This document shows, piece after piece, positions 10,561-19,333 of a stretch of DNA of 64,000 nt. The stretch is from NCBI GenBank assembly GCA_963757065.1, contig CAVWQC010000008.1:248001-312000 (forward strand), written 5' to 3'. The DNA comes from PNON01 sp963757065. Its GTDB lineage: Bacteria; Chloroflexota; Anaerolineae; Anaerolineales; Anaerolineaceae. The translations under genes were made by a program, and so were the position numbers. The first letter of the stretch is position 1. Every line of letters begins with the position of its first letter. The notes beneath the pieces were generated by a model. It was not told the origin of the DNA and did not search any database. It saw only the letters and a list, made by a program, of their open reading frames with translations.

Positions 10561-11940
10561 ATGAGTAAGAAAGTTTTAGACGAAGTTTTAGGTGCAATTG
10601 ATCATTCCATCGAATATACCGATGGTAAAGTAACCATAAAGAACGAAAAAGTTTTACGCGAAAAAGCTTATCGACTGGCAGAGATTTCAGCTCTGGACGG
10701 CGGAGAAAAAGCCGGGTGGGCACGTTATATTACACGGTTGGCTGCTGCTGCATTAGGTACATATCCCGCTTCCATCAATGAATTATATATGGCTCGCGGG
10801 AAGGGCAAAATCCCTTCCACTTTTACAGTACCCGCGATTAACCTTCGAGTTATTGCTTTTGATTGCGCCAGAGCGGTTTTCCGAACTGCAGGAAAGATAA
10901 ACGCCGGTGCATTCATATTTGAGATCGCCAGATCAGAAATGACCTACACTGATCAGAGGCCGGCAGAATTTACCACATCCATCCTTGCAGCAGCCATCGC
11001 TGAAAAATATACCGGTCCGGTATTCATTCAGGGCGATCACTTTCAAGTTTCGCCGAAGAAATATTCAGCCGATCCAAAGGCTGAAATGGAAGCTTTACGC
11101 GCATTAATTCGTGAAGCAGTGGCAGGTGGATATTTAAATATTGATGTTGATACCTCTACATTAGTGGATCTCAGCAAGCAAACCATCAAAGAACAGCAGG
11201 ATGTGAATACCAGCTTATCTGCTGAATTAACAGCATACATTCGATCGATGGAACCCGCCGGTGTTTCCATATCAGTCGGCGGCGAAATTGGCGAAGTTGG
11301 CGGCCATAATTCTACAGAAGAAGAGTTGCGAGCATATCTTGATGGTTTCAAGGAAAAAATCAAATCTTATGGCAAACTGACTGGGCTGAGCAAGATCAGT
11401 ATCCAAACTGGTACATCCCATGGTGGAGTAGTTCTCCCGGACGGTTCCATTGCCCAGGTCAGCGTCGATTTTGACACCATGCTCAAACTCAGCCGTATTT
11501 CCAGAAAAGACTACGGTTTAGGTGGAGCAGTACAACATGGTGCTTCCACACTTCCGGAAAATGCATTTGGTAAGTTTGTTGAAGCGGAAGCATGCGAGAT
11601 TCATCTGGCAACGAATTTTGCGAATATATTCTTTGATCTCATTCCAGTGGACCTGAAAAAACAAATGTATGCCTATCTGGATGAAAAGAGTGCCGCAGAT
11701 AGAAAACCGGATATGACCGATGAACAGTTCTATTACAAAACCAGGAAGAATGTGATTGGACCATTCAAGAAACAATCATGGCAATTACCTGCAGACACAA
11801 AGGAAAAGATCTTCAAGGCATGGGAACAGCAGTTCACTAAATTATTCGACCTGCTTGCATTGAAAAATTCAAATGATTTTGTGAAGGAAACCATTAAGCA
11901 TCCTGTTGTATTCGCCAAAATTGTCAGACTTCCTTGGTGA
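10561..11940 (+). CDS. Class II fructose-bisphosphate aldolase family protein
   Basis: A 459-residue TIM-barrel, zinc-dependent aldolase-like protein. Candidate metal and substrate residues are in IQGDHFQ, VGGEIGEVGGHN, GTSHGG and AVQHGAST. It is longer than typical FbaA/GatY (about 285-360 residues), with an extra N-terminal segment and a C-terminal helical extension after QHGAST. The position directly after PFK strongly suggests cleavage of fructose-1,6-bisphosphate to two triose phosphates, but tagatose-bisphosphate or a related ketose cannot be excluded. GGAG precedes the ATG. A strong hairpin terminator follows at 12012. Confidence 0.75.
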   Translation: MSKKVLDEVLGAIDHSIEYTDGKVTIKNEKVLREKAYRLAEISALDGGEKAGWARYITRLAAAALGTYPASINELYMARGKGKIPSTFTVPAINLRVIAFDCARAVFRTAGKINAGAFIFEIARSEMTYTDQRPAEFTTSILAAAIAEKYTGPVFIQGDHFQVSPKKYSADPKAEMEALRALIREAVAGGYLNIDVDTSTLVDLSKQTIKEQQDVNTSLSAELTAYIRSMEPAGVSISVGGEIGEVGGHNSTEEELRAYLDGFKEKIKSYGKLTGLSKISIQTGTSHGGVVLPDGSIAQVSVDFDTMLKLSRISRKDYGLGGAVQHGASTLPENAFGKFVEAEACEIHLATNFANIFFDLIPVDLKKQMYAYLDEKSAADRKPDMTDEQFYYKTRKNVIGPFKKQSWQLPADTKEKIFKAWEQQFTKLFDLLALKNSNDFVKETIKHPVVFAKIVRLPW

Positions 11941-12011
11941 AGCCGCAGCTGATGATAATGTTAGCGACCTTGCTGATTAGTTATCTAGCATAAGCACGGC
12001 AAATAAGTAAT

Positions 12012-12046
12012 ACGAGTGTGGGATGAATATTTTCCCACACTCGTTT
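12012..12046 (+). terminator. Rho-independent terminator after the aldolase gene
   Basis: A perfect 12-bp stem, ACGAGTGTGGGA (12012-12023) with its complement at 12033-12044, and a 9-base loop. It is followed by only a short T-run. Confidence 0.7.
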
Positions 12047-12066
12047 GTTAAAGGCTGAATGAAGCT

Positions 12067-12562
12067 ATGGAAGAACAAAATTTAGATCGAGCCAGGTATA
12101 AAGTCATACCCAGGACATTGATATTCATTTTTCATGAAGATGAAGTGTTACTGATAAATAAGATCGGTTCAAATATCTGGGACGGAAAATCCAATGTTTT
12201 GGGTGGACATATAGAAAATGGGGAAGATATTATTTCATCGGCACAGCGTGAACTCTTGGAAGAAGCGGGATTATCAGCGGTTGAATTGCATTATTGTGGA
12301 AATATCATGATCACTGCAGAGAAAGACCTTGGAATTGCATCTGCACTTATTTAAAGGTGAGGCAATAACAAAAACTATAACAGCAAGCAATGAAGGCAGC
12401 TTAGCATGGGTAAAGGTGGACGACATTAAGTTATACCCTGTCAAAAAGGATCTTTACGAGTTACTTCCTTTGGTTAAAGAATGGACTGTCGGTGATTTAT
12501 TAATTATCGGAAAATATAAAAAATCTGGTGACAAGGAATTACATAGATATAAAACCGGATAG
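12067..12562 (+). CDS. Nudix hydrolase, one frameshift
   Basis: A complete Nudix box is present: G-x5-E-x7-R-E-L-L-E-E-A-G-L, starting at GGHIENGE. The family hydrolyses nucleoside diphosphates linked to another moiety, using Mg bound by the REXXEE glutamates. The first frame (12067-12354) ends in an out-of-frame stop. The second (from about 12340 to 12562) continues with LHLFKGEA and LAWVKVDDI, as expected for the Nudix C-terminal half. One extra base explains it; corrected length is 164 residues. It ends 4 bases from the convergent rsmD gene. Confidence 0.7.
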
Positions 12563-12566
12563 AAGG

Positions 12567-13127
12567 TTATATCTTTCTTTCGAAAAAAACCAACAGGGTA
12601 TTTCCATATTTACGTTTATCAAATTGGGTCAAGTTATTTAAATTGAGCAGTTCATATTCCTTGGGATGGATTTGGACTATGACCCAACCATCTTGAACCA
12701 GGCTGTCCATATGGTCATCAATGATCAAAACTGCTTCTTTCCACATCGCTTTATATTGTGGAGGAGCTACATAGATGTAATCGAATACCCGATCAGTTTT
12801 TTGACGAAGTAGAGAAAAAGCATCCCCAAATATTACTTTGGATTGTGCAGTAAATCCGGTATGCTCCAGGTTGAACTTTAATGTATTGATAGCATTTCGA
12901 TTTTTATCACTAAAATTGACAAATGCCGCGCCCCGGCTAAGTGCTTCAATTCCAACACTTCCTGTTCCACCAAAAAGGTCCCAGAATACTGCACCCTCGA
13001 TATCATGACCAAGGATGTCAAACAAGGCTTCTTTTACCATGTCTGTGATCGGACGCGTAGAATCGCCTGGAACGACCTTGAGATGAAATCCACGAACTTT
13101 ACCCCCGATAATTCTTAATCCTGTCAT
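12567..13127 (-). CDS. rsmD: 16S rRNA (guanine(966)-N2)-methyltransferase RsmD
   Basis: A Rossmann-fold methyltransferase. The start MTGLRIIGGKVRG fits the family, then TRPITDMVKEALFDIL, the SAM-binding loop DLFGGTGSVGIEALSRGA, and VAPPQYK in the position of the catalytic N/D-PPY motif. It methylates G966 of 16S rRNA in the 30S head. I chose ATG 13127, not the further upstream start at 13214, because the conserved N-terminus begins there and it gives an ATGA overlap with the upstream UroD-like gene. The catalytic motif is A-P-P-Q-Y rather than D/N-P-P-Y. Confidence 0.88.
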   Translation of the reverse strand: MTGLRIIGGKVRGFHLKVVPGDSTRPITDMVKEALFDILGHDIEGAVFWDLFGGTGSVGIEALSRGAAFVNFSDKNRNAINTLKFNLEHTGFTAQSKVIFGDAFSLLRQKTDRVFDYIYVAPPQYKAMWKEAVLIIDDHMDSLVQDGWVIVQIHPKEYELLNLNNLTQFDKRKYGNTLLVFFERKI

Positions 13128-14107
13128 AAGACTAATGATTCCACTGCTTTTCTGGCAGCAAAAATGTTTACTTCCGGTGTGATAACATGAATGACACATC
13201 CGGTACCAATACAAGTGCGGCTTTTGTCAGTCTCTTCCCAGGTATTGATCACTTCTGCGATAACCTGGTCAGGATCACCATAGGTAATTGTTTTTTGCCC
13301 TATTCCACCGCAAACCGCAATATTAGTGAGTTCTTTGCCGTGTTGAAGTGAAAATTCAGATTCCCTATCGTGCCAGTTGATCAAATTCACCGGGTAATCT
13401 TTTACATTTTCAAGCATTATATTATTTCCATGAATGTGCAGGACACGAATCGAAAAATCACGACATGCATCCAGAATTCGTAGATCAAATTGCCGGCAAA
13501 ATTGATCGAATTCTTTCCCAGATAAAAGAGAATATTGGGCATGTTGAACAGCATAATAGATACCATCAATTTGGAGTGATTGTAAAGCTGAAAGGTAATC
13601 TAAAATGCTGGCTGTGATCGTCTCAAGGCCTGTTTTTAGGGCATCAGGGAACTTGCGCAGGTGTATGGCTAAATTATCCTTGCCAATCAGATTCTTAGCC
13701 TGTGAGAGGGGAGAAAAAATGGTTTGAATCACAGGGGTGTTTTTCTCTTTTTGTTTTTGGATCAATTTAAGAGAGCCAATGGTTTTTGCAAGGAAACCTT
13801 TATATGGATCCAACAGTTGAAGATTCAGCCAATCTTCAGGTTCAACAATTGGATAATGAATGTAATCCCTGGTTCCTTCAGGATTGCCTCGCCATTCATC
13901 TTTCACATCCCAATCTACCAGACAATATGAGGATGATGGTGAAACCTTGATCAGATCAAAGTCAAATCGGTTCTGGAAATCAAGGGTAGCCTTTGCATGA
14001 TTTACAGGATCCTGATCTGCGACCGGGAAGTGTCGCCATAAGACCAGCGGGGGGCGATCAACCGGGCTCCCATTTATACAAGCCAAAATTCGTTCCTGAT
14101 GATTCAT
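13124..14107 (-). CDS. Uroporphyrinogen decarboxylase (URO-D) family protein
   Basis: A 327-residue protein with the URO-D family frame: N-terminal RILACINGSPVDRPP, then ISVRVLHIHGNN-like core strands (seen as RVLHIHGNN), INWHDRES, CGGIGQKT and a C-terminal GTGCVI segment. The family covers HemE and the MtaA/CmuA-type corrinoid methyltransferases. Here the typical HemE N-terminal RQAGR motif is absent, so a heme role is doubtful. It shares ATGA overlaps with both the ChlI-like gene upstream and rsmD downstream, so the three are co-translated. The substrate is unknown. Confidence 0.7.
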   Translation of the reverse strand: MNHQERILACINGSPVDRPPLVLWRHFPVADQDPVNHAKATLDFQNRFDFDLIKVSPSSSYCLVDWDVKDEWRGNPEGTRDYIHYPIVEPEDWLNLQLLDPYKGFLAKTIGSLKLIQKQKEKNTPVIQTIFSPLSQAKNLIGKDNLAIHLRKFPDALKTGLETITASILDYLSALQSLQIDGIYYAVQHAQYSLLSGKEFDQFCRQFDLRILDACRDFSIRVLHIHGNNIMLENVKDYPVNLINWHDRESEFSLQHGKELTNIAVCGGIGQKTITYGDPDQVIAEVINTWEETDKSRTCIGTGCVIHVITPEVNIFAARKAVESLVL

Positions 14108-15288
14108 AACTTCTCAATTCCTGAAATTACCTGGTTAATTTCCTGCTCTTCAATTTCCTGATTAGCAAGATAATCATCAATGAATTTTGATCTACGTAAG
14201 CGAAGCGCCATTGGCAGTACTGCATGGATGTCAGTTACCATCACTTTTGTTCTTCCATCAGCTGCACAATATGCCCGAGCTGCTTCAAATAAAGTAATAT
14301 CAGCTCTTAGTGAGTCAATTTTCATTTTCTGGATAAGGCCGATGCCATAGGATGCAATTTCATCATCCAGTTCAACATTAGGACAGATCTTTCGAGCTTG
14401 GATCAAGTCAGTTCGTGCGCGAATTGTCTCCATATTGAATTGTGAAACCAACCGGAATGGGTTTTCAAGATAGACATGCACCCTGCGATAGGCTTCCATT
14501 CGCTCCTGGAGGGTCTCCAACCGGTGAATGACAACCCTCAGTCCAAATCGATCCATGATCTGCGGGCGTAATCGCCCTTCTTCAGGATTCATAGAGCCAA
14601 TTAATGTGAACCTTGAGCGATACTTTCCAGAAGCCAGTCCGCGTTTCAGAGTAAAATGACCTTGTGCAGCGGCATCCAAAATTGCATCAGCAATTTCATC
14701 TGGCAAGAGGTTTATTTCATCTATATATAAGATGTTTTGGTCAGCTTGAGCCAATAATCCCGGTTTTATTCGTAGCTTATCCGGTTTTCTTGCCTGGTCA
14801 TCCAGACTGCCAATAATATCATCCAACGTAGTGTTCAAAGGTATCTCAACCATTTTTACTGTATCAGGATGGGTTAATGGTATGTTATTGGCGTATTTTT
14901 GAGCACATTCAGGGCATACAGCATCAATACCTGCTTCTTCAATATCTTCTGGGAGGCAGCCATAATAACAAGAGCTCCGGTCAACTTGAGGTAATAATGG
15001 GAGCAAGGACCTCACCGCGGTAGTTTTTCCGGTTCCCCGCGGACCTAATAATAAAACGCCACCCAAAGATGGATTTATCAGAGATAAGAGCAAAGCTACT
15101 TTCATCTCACGCTGGCTTACGATTGCCAAAAATGGGAATGGTTGAACATCAGCCTGAGTTGATATCTCCTCAGATGATAATATGCTGCTTATTGGTAGAT
15201 TTTTCCCTGTGGCTGCATCTATAAGATCCTGAAGAGAAGAAATATTTTCAGGTATTTTCTGCTCCGTTATATCTTTTTCTTCTTGCAT
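14104..15288 (-). CDS. Magnesium chelatase subunit I-like AAA+ ATPase (ChlI/BchI family)
   Basis: A 394-residue AAA+ ATPase. After a ~50-residue variable N-terminus come Walker A GPRGTGKTT, a Cys-rich insert (CYYGC, then CPEC) suggesting a bound metal, Walker B ILYIDEINLL, sensor 1 IGSMNPEEG, and LRPQIMDRFGL. This is the ChlI/BchI family. Chelatase activity would need ChlD and ChlH, neither of which is nearby, and no chlorophyll genes are seen. It more likely acts as a MoxR-like remodelling ATPase. It is co-translated with the UroD-like protein. Confidence 0.8.
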   Translation of the reverse strand: MQEEKDITEQKIPENISSLQDLIDAATGKNLPISSILSSEEISTQADVQPFPFLAIVSQREMKVALLLSLINPSLGGVLLLGPRGTGKTTAVRSLLPLLPQVDRSSCYYGCLPEDIEEAGIDAVCPECAQKYANNIPLTHPDTVKMVEIPLNTTLDDIIGSLDDQARKPDKLRIKPGLLAQADQNILYIDEINLLPDEIADAILDAAAQGHFTLKRGLASGKYRSRFTLIGSMNPEEGRLRPQIMDRFGLRVVIHRLETLQERMEAYRRVHVYLENPFRLVSQFNMETIRARTDLIQARKICPNVELDDEIASYGIGLIQKMKIDSLRADITLFEAARAYCAADGRTKVMVTDIHAVLPMALRLRRSKFIDDYLANQEIEEQEINQVISGIEKL

Positions 15289-15293
15289 GAGCG

Positions 15294-15671
15294 TTAGTCT
15301 AAATCCTTCCGTAAATCTCCGGCATCAAGAGTATGTAATAATTCTGGTTCCTCATACAGAATATCTACAGTATCGTAAGACAACTCAGGCATTAATGGAG
15401 CTAAAGGTACTGTGGCTGGAGGGTAGATTCGTTCGGGTATGAATGGTGGCATTTTTTTGGGGTGAGTGTATTCTTCAACTCGTTTGCCAAGGATCCTGGG
15501 GTCATTCGACAATCTGCCAACAAAAACACCCAAAATGGAATAGACCTCCCTTTGAGGTGTTACCCAACCGATCCATTCTCCCTGGGTATTAAAGAGGTAA
15601 GGATACATAAGGAAAGCTCCGGGATCACCCCGGGAGGTATAGATTGCAATTATTCTAGATTGGTTATTCAT
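15294..15671 (-). CDS. Small conserved hypothetical, possible 4-fold beta-flower-like fold
   Basis: A 125-residue protein with no signal peptide. The N-terminal half alternates short beta segments around G-x-aromatic motifs (SRIIAIYTSRGDPG, LFNTQGEWIGWV, REVYSILGVFVG), resembling the repeated strands of '4-fold beta flower' proteins. The C-terminal half is Pro-rich and acidic. The stop is 5 bases from the ChlI-like start, so the two are probably in one operon. The function is not known and the fold suggestion is tentative. Confidence 0.5.
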   Translation of the reverse strand: MNNQSRIIAIYTSRGDPGAFLMYPYLFNTQGEWIGWVTPQREVYSILGVFVGRLSNDPRILGKRVEEYTHPKKMPPFIPERIYPPATVPLAPLMPELSYDTVDILYEEPELLHTLDAGDLRKDLD

Positions 15672-15689
15672 GGATCAATTATGTCTTTC

Positions 15690-16145
15690 TTAGCTGATAT
15701 CTCCGTATGTCCAATACCGGTTCGCAAAAAAATTCCAGAACATAACCACAATTATTGTAACTGCTAATGAAATATTATGGCCTAAAAAGGTGGGAGTGAA
15801 AGGGGCTGGAAACGATGTCGCAATAAAATATTTTGAAAAGACTCTTTCCAGATATGCAAATAACGGAGTCCGGATGGTGAGACCAATCACGCTGATTACT
15901 ATAAATTGCAGTAATTGATGGGTAACATGTTTAGTGCGGGAATCCGGGTACGTCCAATATCGATTCCAAACAAAATTGCTGCAAACTGCACAAATAAATG
16001 AAATAACACTTGCTATAACAGCATTGATCCCCGTGAAGTGTGTAAGAAGATTAAACACACCAAAATCAATCACTGCTCCAATAGCACCTACAAGAGCAAA
16101 GCGCATGAACCGCGCTTGTTCGTTACGTTTTAGGATTAAAGTCAT
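15690..16145 (-). CDS. GtrA-like membrane protein
   Basis: A 151-residue protein with four TM segments and the GtrA family hallmarks: FMRFALVGAIGAVIDFGVFNLL near the N-terminus (broken here into its first TM), FVWNRYWTYP in the middle, and the repeat NFFANRYWTYG at the C-terminus. GtrA proteins are thought to help flip polyprenyl-phosphate sugars for cell-surface glycan assembly. The start overlaps the stop of the UDP-sugar decarboxylase gene (ATGA), which fits a surface polysaccharide role. Confidence 0.85.
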   Translation of the reverse strand: MTLILKRNEQARFMRFALVGAIGAVIDFGVFNLLTHFTGINAVIASVISFICAVCSNFVWNRYWTYPDSRTKHVTHQLLQFIVISVIGLTIRTPLFAYLERVFSKYFIATSFPAPFTPTFLGHNISLAVTIIVVMFWNFFANRYWTYGDIS

Positions 16146-17099
16146 AATGAAAGCATCTTTTTGAAATACGGAATTGTATTAAGTAACCCTTTTTCAAGTG
16201 CGGTGTACGGTTCCCAATTAAGGATAGAGCGAGCCCGGGTTATTTCCGGCTGTCTCCTCTGTGGATCGTCCCCGAGCCGCAACGCAGGTAAAAAGGTTAC
16301 TCCCGCCTGGTTACCGGTAAGCAGGTTTATGATTTGAGCAAATTCTAAAATGGATGTCTCATGAGGGTTACCAATGTTTACCGGAAAATGCTCATCAGAT
16401 AAAAGTAATCGATAAATGCCTTCTACTAGGTCATCCACATAGCAGAAACTACGCGTCTGGGAGCCATCCCCATAAATCGTTAATGGTTCACCTTTCAAAG
16501 CCTGAAGAAGGAAATTTGGAACAACCCGACCATCATCAAGACGCATTTGAGGACCATAAGTGTTAAAGATACGTACAATGCGTGTATTCAATCCATGATA
16601 TCGATGATAAGCCATGGTCAATGCTTCAGCGAATCGTTTAGCCTCATCATAGACTGATCTTGCACCAATTGGATCTGCATGCCCCCAATAACTTTCAGGC
16701 TGGGGGTGAACCTCGGGATCTCCATAGATCTCACTGGTAGAAGCAAGCAGGAACCTGGCATTATTAACCCGGGCTACACCCAAGGGAATTATGGGTGCCC
16801 AATGCCCCGGCTTTCATTGTCTGAATGGGTAAATTTGGATATCCATATGGAGACGCCGGGTTAGGACTGGCAGGGGAGGCAAAATGCATTACAGCATCCA
16901 CCTTTCCCGGGATGAAAATAAAATTAGCCACATCGTGCTTATAAAATTCAAAGTTGGAATTCCCGGCGAGATGGGCTATATTTTCCGGATTCCCGGTGAT
17001 GAAGTTATCCATTCCAACAACACTATGGCCTTCAAGAAGCAGGCGGTTACAAAGATGAGAACCTAAAAAACCTGCTGCACCTGTGATTAATATTCTCAT
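16142..17099 (-). CDS. UDP-glucuronate decarboxylase-like SDR epimerase, one frameshift
   Basis: An extended SDR. The NAD-binding motif is GAAGFLGSHLC at residues ~7-17, then DNFITGNPENI, FASPASP, TSEIYGDP with the catalytic Ser/Thr region, YDEAKRFAE with the catalytic Tyr-x3-Lys, and RIFNTYGPQM. This pattern matches UDP-xylose synthases (UXS), which convert UDP-glucuronate to UDP-xylose. The two frames (17099-16764 and 16783-16142) join at GTHNSLG/VARVNNARF through one extra G near 16779-16781. Corrected length is 318 residues, normal for the family. It is coupled to the GtrA gene. Confidence 0.82.
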
Positions 17100-17120
17100 G
17101 TTTCCCTCAAAAATTAATAA

Positions 17121-18695
17121 TTATCGCCAATGAATCCGGCTAATAAGGCCATTACCGGTTATCTGGAAGCCCTCCTGGGTTTGAACGTCTACCAGCCAGA
17201 GATTTCCCTCATAAATAATTGCAATAAATGCACCATTTTGAAAATCCGGGGTCCAATATATTGATTGAGGATTCAGTCCGGGTGATCCTTCTGCAGGAAA
17301 AATAGTTACCTGATTAGATGCATCCTGATCCATTACAGATATCCGGTAGCGACTTGTATCGCTCTGGTCTGGAAAGATAGCCTGGAGGTAAGCCAAAAGA
17401 TAACTCCCATTGGGTTGGATGGGTGAAGCAGCTGGATTAGCGAACATTCCACTATTCGAATTGAGAGTAATCTGATACTCCTGGTCAAGAGGGATGGCAT
17501 TCAGCGAAAAGTGGGTTGATGACTCAGGAGATGATGTATCTGCTGCCGACGGGTGGGTTACCGTAAATAAAAATTTACTGTCTGGAGCCCAGGTTAATCC
17601 TGGAACCCAAGCCCAATCGCTATGGGTCTCATAAGGGACTATGGAGAGCAGCTGATTAAATTTACCACCTTTTAGATCTACATAACCGACACCGTCTGGT
17701 CGAAAATATGCCAATTGAGTCCCATCCGGCGACCAGGTAAAATTAGTTCCCCACCATCCGTAAATGCCACCAGAATTAGCATCCACTTTTTTTATCGGTG
17801 CACTTAAAGTTCCGTTTGTAACGAAATTTCTATAATAGAGGTCATTATTAGCCTGCCATCCGGGAGCGGTGGACCTTGGTTCAACAGTGGAATAAATGAT
17901 GGTGTGGCTTGAATTAGGTATCCAATCTGCGAATTGGATCACATTTTTTATTTCCAGATCGATCGGGGTCGGATTATCCCTGTCAATCCGCACCACCCAA
18001 AGGGAATTAATAAAATCTTGATTGGGTGCACTTTTTCTAGAGAATAACAACCATTCTCGATCAAAAGAAAGGGAAAATATATGGCCATCAAGATCACCGG
18101 AAGTAACGACCGGACGGCGATTGCCAGTTGCTCCTTCAATCACCCAGGCATTTCCATTGTCGATATATGCTAATATCCCCGAAATTGACCTTGAACTAAA
18201 CGGAGTTTGCACGCCAATCATTACAATTTCTGGAGTGGGTTCAGACAGGGTAATAGTCTTAAATTCAATATTGGATACTTCCTGACCATCTTCGAGCGTA
18301 CGTTTATATGTAACTGTTTTACTACCATTTATTCCGCTCTGTAATATCCGTGATTCTCCTTCTGGAAGGGATTCGTTCTTTATATTTTGATGGTCATAAG
18401 GAATTACTTCATTTTTATCGTAGTATTCTTCCACGACCCGGGTTATTGATATCACTTCTCCATTTGTGACAATGGCAGCCAGCGGCGGGTCGATCCTATC
18501 CAATGTTCCGAGCAAAATTCCTGCTTTGGCCAAAGTATTCTGGACAGACGAATTCGCAGGAATATTCAGAGCTGTTTTTAAGCCGTCCGCTGCTATCGTT
18601 ACTTGAATCTCCTGCACCTCAGAGGGCGATACTCCCTGGCAGGATGACAGAAGAAGGCTGAAGATTACGATGAGGAAGACAATAAATCGTTGCAT
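17121..18695 (-). CDS. Lipoprotein with DUF348-like, G5 and beta-propeller (PD40) regions
   Basis: The N-terminus is a lipoprotein signal with lipobox LLSSC, so it is anchored outside the membrane. Residues ~30-85 match the DUF348 pattern (VTIAADGL, SVQNTLAKAGI, LDRIDPPL). Residues ~90-160 look like a G5 domain: a beta-rich stretch ending in a TITLSEPTP-type tail. From ~170 to the end there are repeated W-x-PDG-type blades (FTWSPDGTQLAYF, GLTWAPDSKFLF, IYWTPDFQNGAFIA), as in TolB/WD40-like propellers. DUF348 and G5 usually accompany cell-wall-acting enzymes; here they are joined to a propeller and no catalytic domain is visible. Function unknown, perhaps wall binding or display. Confidence 0.7.
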   Translation of the reverse strand: MQRFIVFLIVIFSLLLSSCQGVSPSEVQEIQVTIAADGLKTALNIPANSSVQNTLAKAGILLGTLDRIDPPLAAIVTNGEVISITRVVEEYYDKNEVIPYDHQNIKNESLPEGESRILQSGINGSKTVTYKRTLEDGQEVSNIEFKTITLSEPTPEIVMIGVQTPFSSRSISGILAYIDNGNAWVIEGATGNRRPVVTSGDLDGHIFSLSFDREWLLFSRKSAPNQDFINSLWVVRIDRDNPTPIDLEIKNVIQFADWIPNSSHTIIYSTVEPRSTAPGWQANNDLYYRNFVTNGTLSAPIKKVDANSGGIYGWWGTNFTWSPDGTQLAYFRPDGVGYVDLKGGKFNQLLSIVPYETHSDWAWVPGLTWAPDSKFLFTVTHPSAADTSSPESSTHFSLNAIPLDQEYQITLNSNSGMFANPAASPIQPNGSYLLAYLQAIFPDQSDTSRYRISVMDQDASNQVTIFPAEGSPGLNPQSIYWTPDFQNGAFIAIIYEGNLWLVDVQTQEGFQITGNGLISRIHWR

Positions 18696-18717
18696 ATCAG
18701 CAATATTACGTAAAGAT

Positions 18718-19302
18718 CTACTCAGTCACAAAAATTGTGATTTTCCCATCTGCAATAGTGACCGAATTTACAGTGGTGTCACCCAATTCAGATTCCATCG
18801 ATGATAGGAGGGATTGATTAATTAATGCGGATATTTGATCCAGCATAAAGCCTGGCAGATCAATAGCATCAAATATTAATGATTGGATTTCAATTATTGG
18901 ATAATGATTCTCATCGACATTGATTTTCATTTCCAATGATACATTACCGGTTAAGGACTGCAAGATCGGGTTGCCATCACTTGATGCGGGTGGAGCTAAA
19001 ACCGCAGATATCTTACATATTCCATTATCCAGTTTGACAACCGGATCAGTCAATTTTATATCAGGGTTCTCTGATGAGAATTTATTGATCCACTCAATAA
19101 CATCCTGTTCAGTGAAAACAATTTCACTACTATTTCCTGTAGATGGTTGCAAAGTCGCTAAAGATATATCTGCAGTGGGTGTAATACCCTTTACTAAATC
19201 TTGAGTATTTTTAATTCCCGACATTAAATTACAGCTCATAATCAGAAAGACGAGAATGATTGATATAATACTTAAACGTAAGCGTTTATTAGCAAGAAAC
19301 AT
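18718..19302 (-). CDS. Hypothetical lipoprotein
   Basis: 194 residues with a positively charged N-terminus, a hydrophobic segment and lipobox FLIMSC, so a lipid-anchored exported protein. A short Thr/Ser linker follows. The rest is predicted mixed alpha/beta, with a C-terminal IADGKITIFV strand and LPGFMLDQISALINQSL helix, which loosely recalls the YpmS/DUF2993-like lipid-binding group. That link is weak. It is divergent from scpB and 22 bases upstream of the other lipoprotein gene, so the two are likely co-transcribed. Confidence 0.55.
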   Translation of the reverse strand: MFLANKRLRLSIISIILVFLIMSCNLMSGIKNTQDLVKGITPTADISLATLQPSTGNSSEIVFTEQDVIEWINKFSSENPDIKLTDPVVKLDNGICKISAVLAPPASSDGNPILQSLTGNVSLEMKINVDENHYPIIEIQSLIFDAIDLPGFMLDQISALINQSLLSSMESELGDTTVNSVTIADGKITIFVTE

Positions 19303-19333
19303 TTATCCTCCATAACTTGAGAGTAATTATAGC

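Noticed and set aside
14104..15288. Bacteriochlorophyll synthesis locus
   Set aside because: Only a ChlI-like ATPase and a divergent UroD-like protein are present. No ChlH, ChlD or bch genes are seen.
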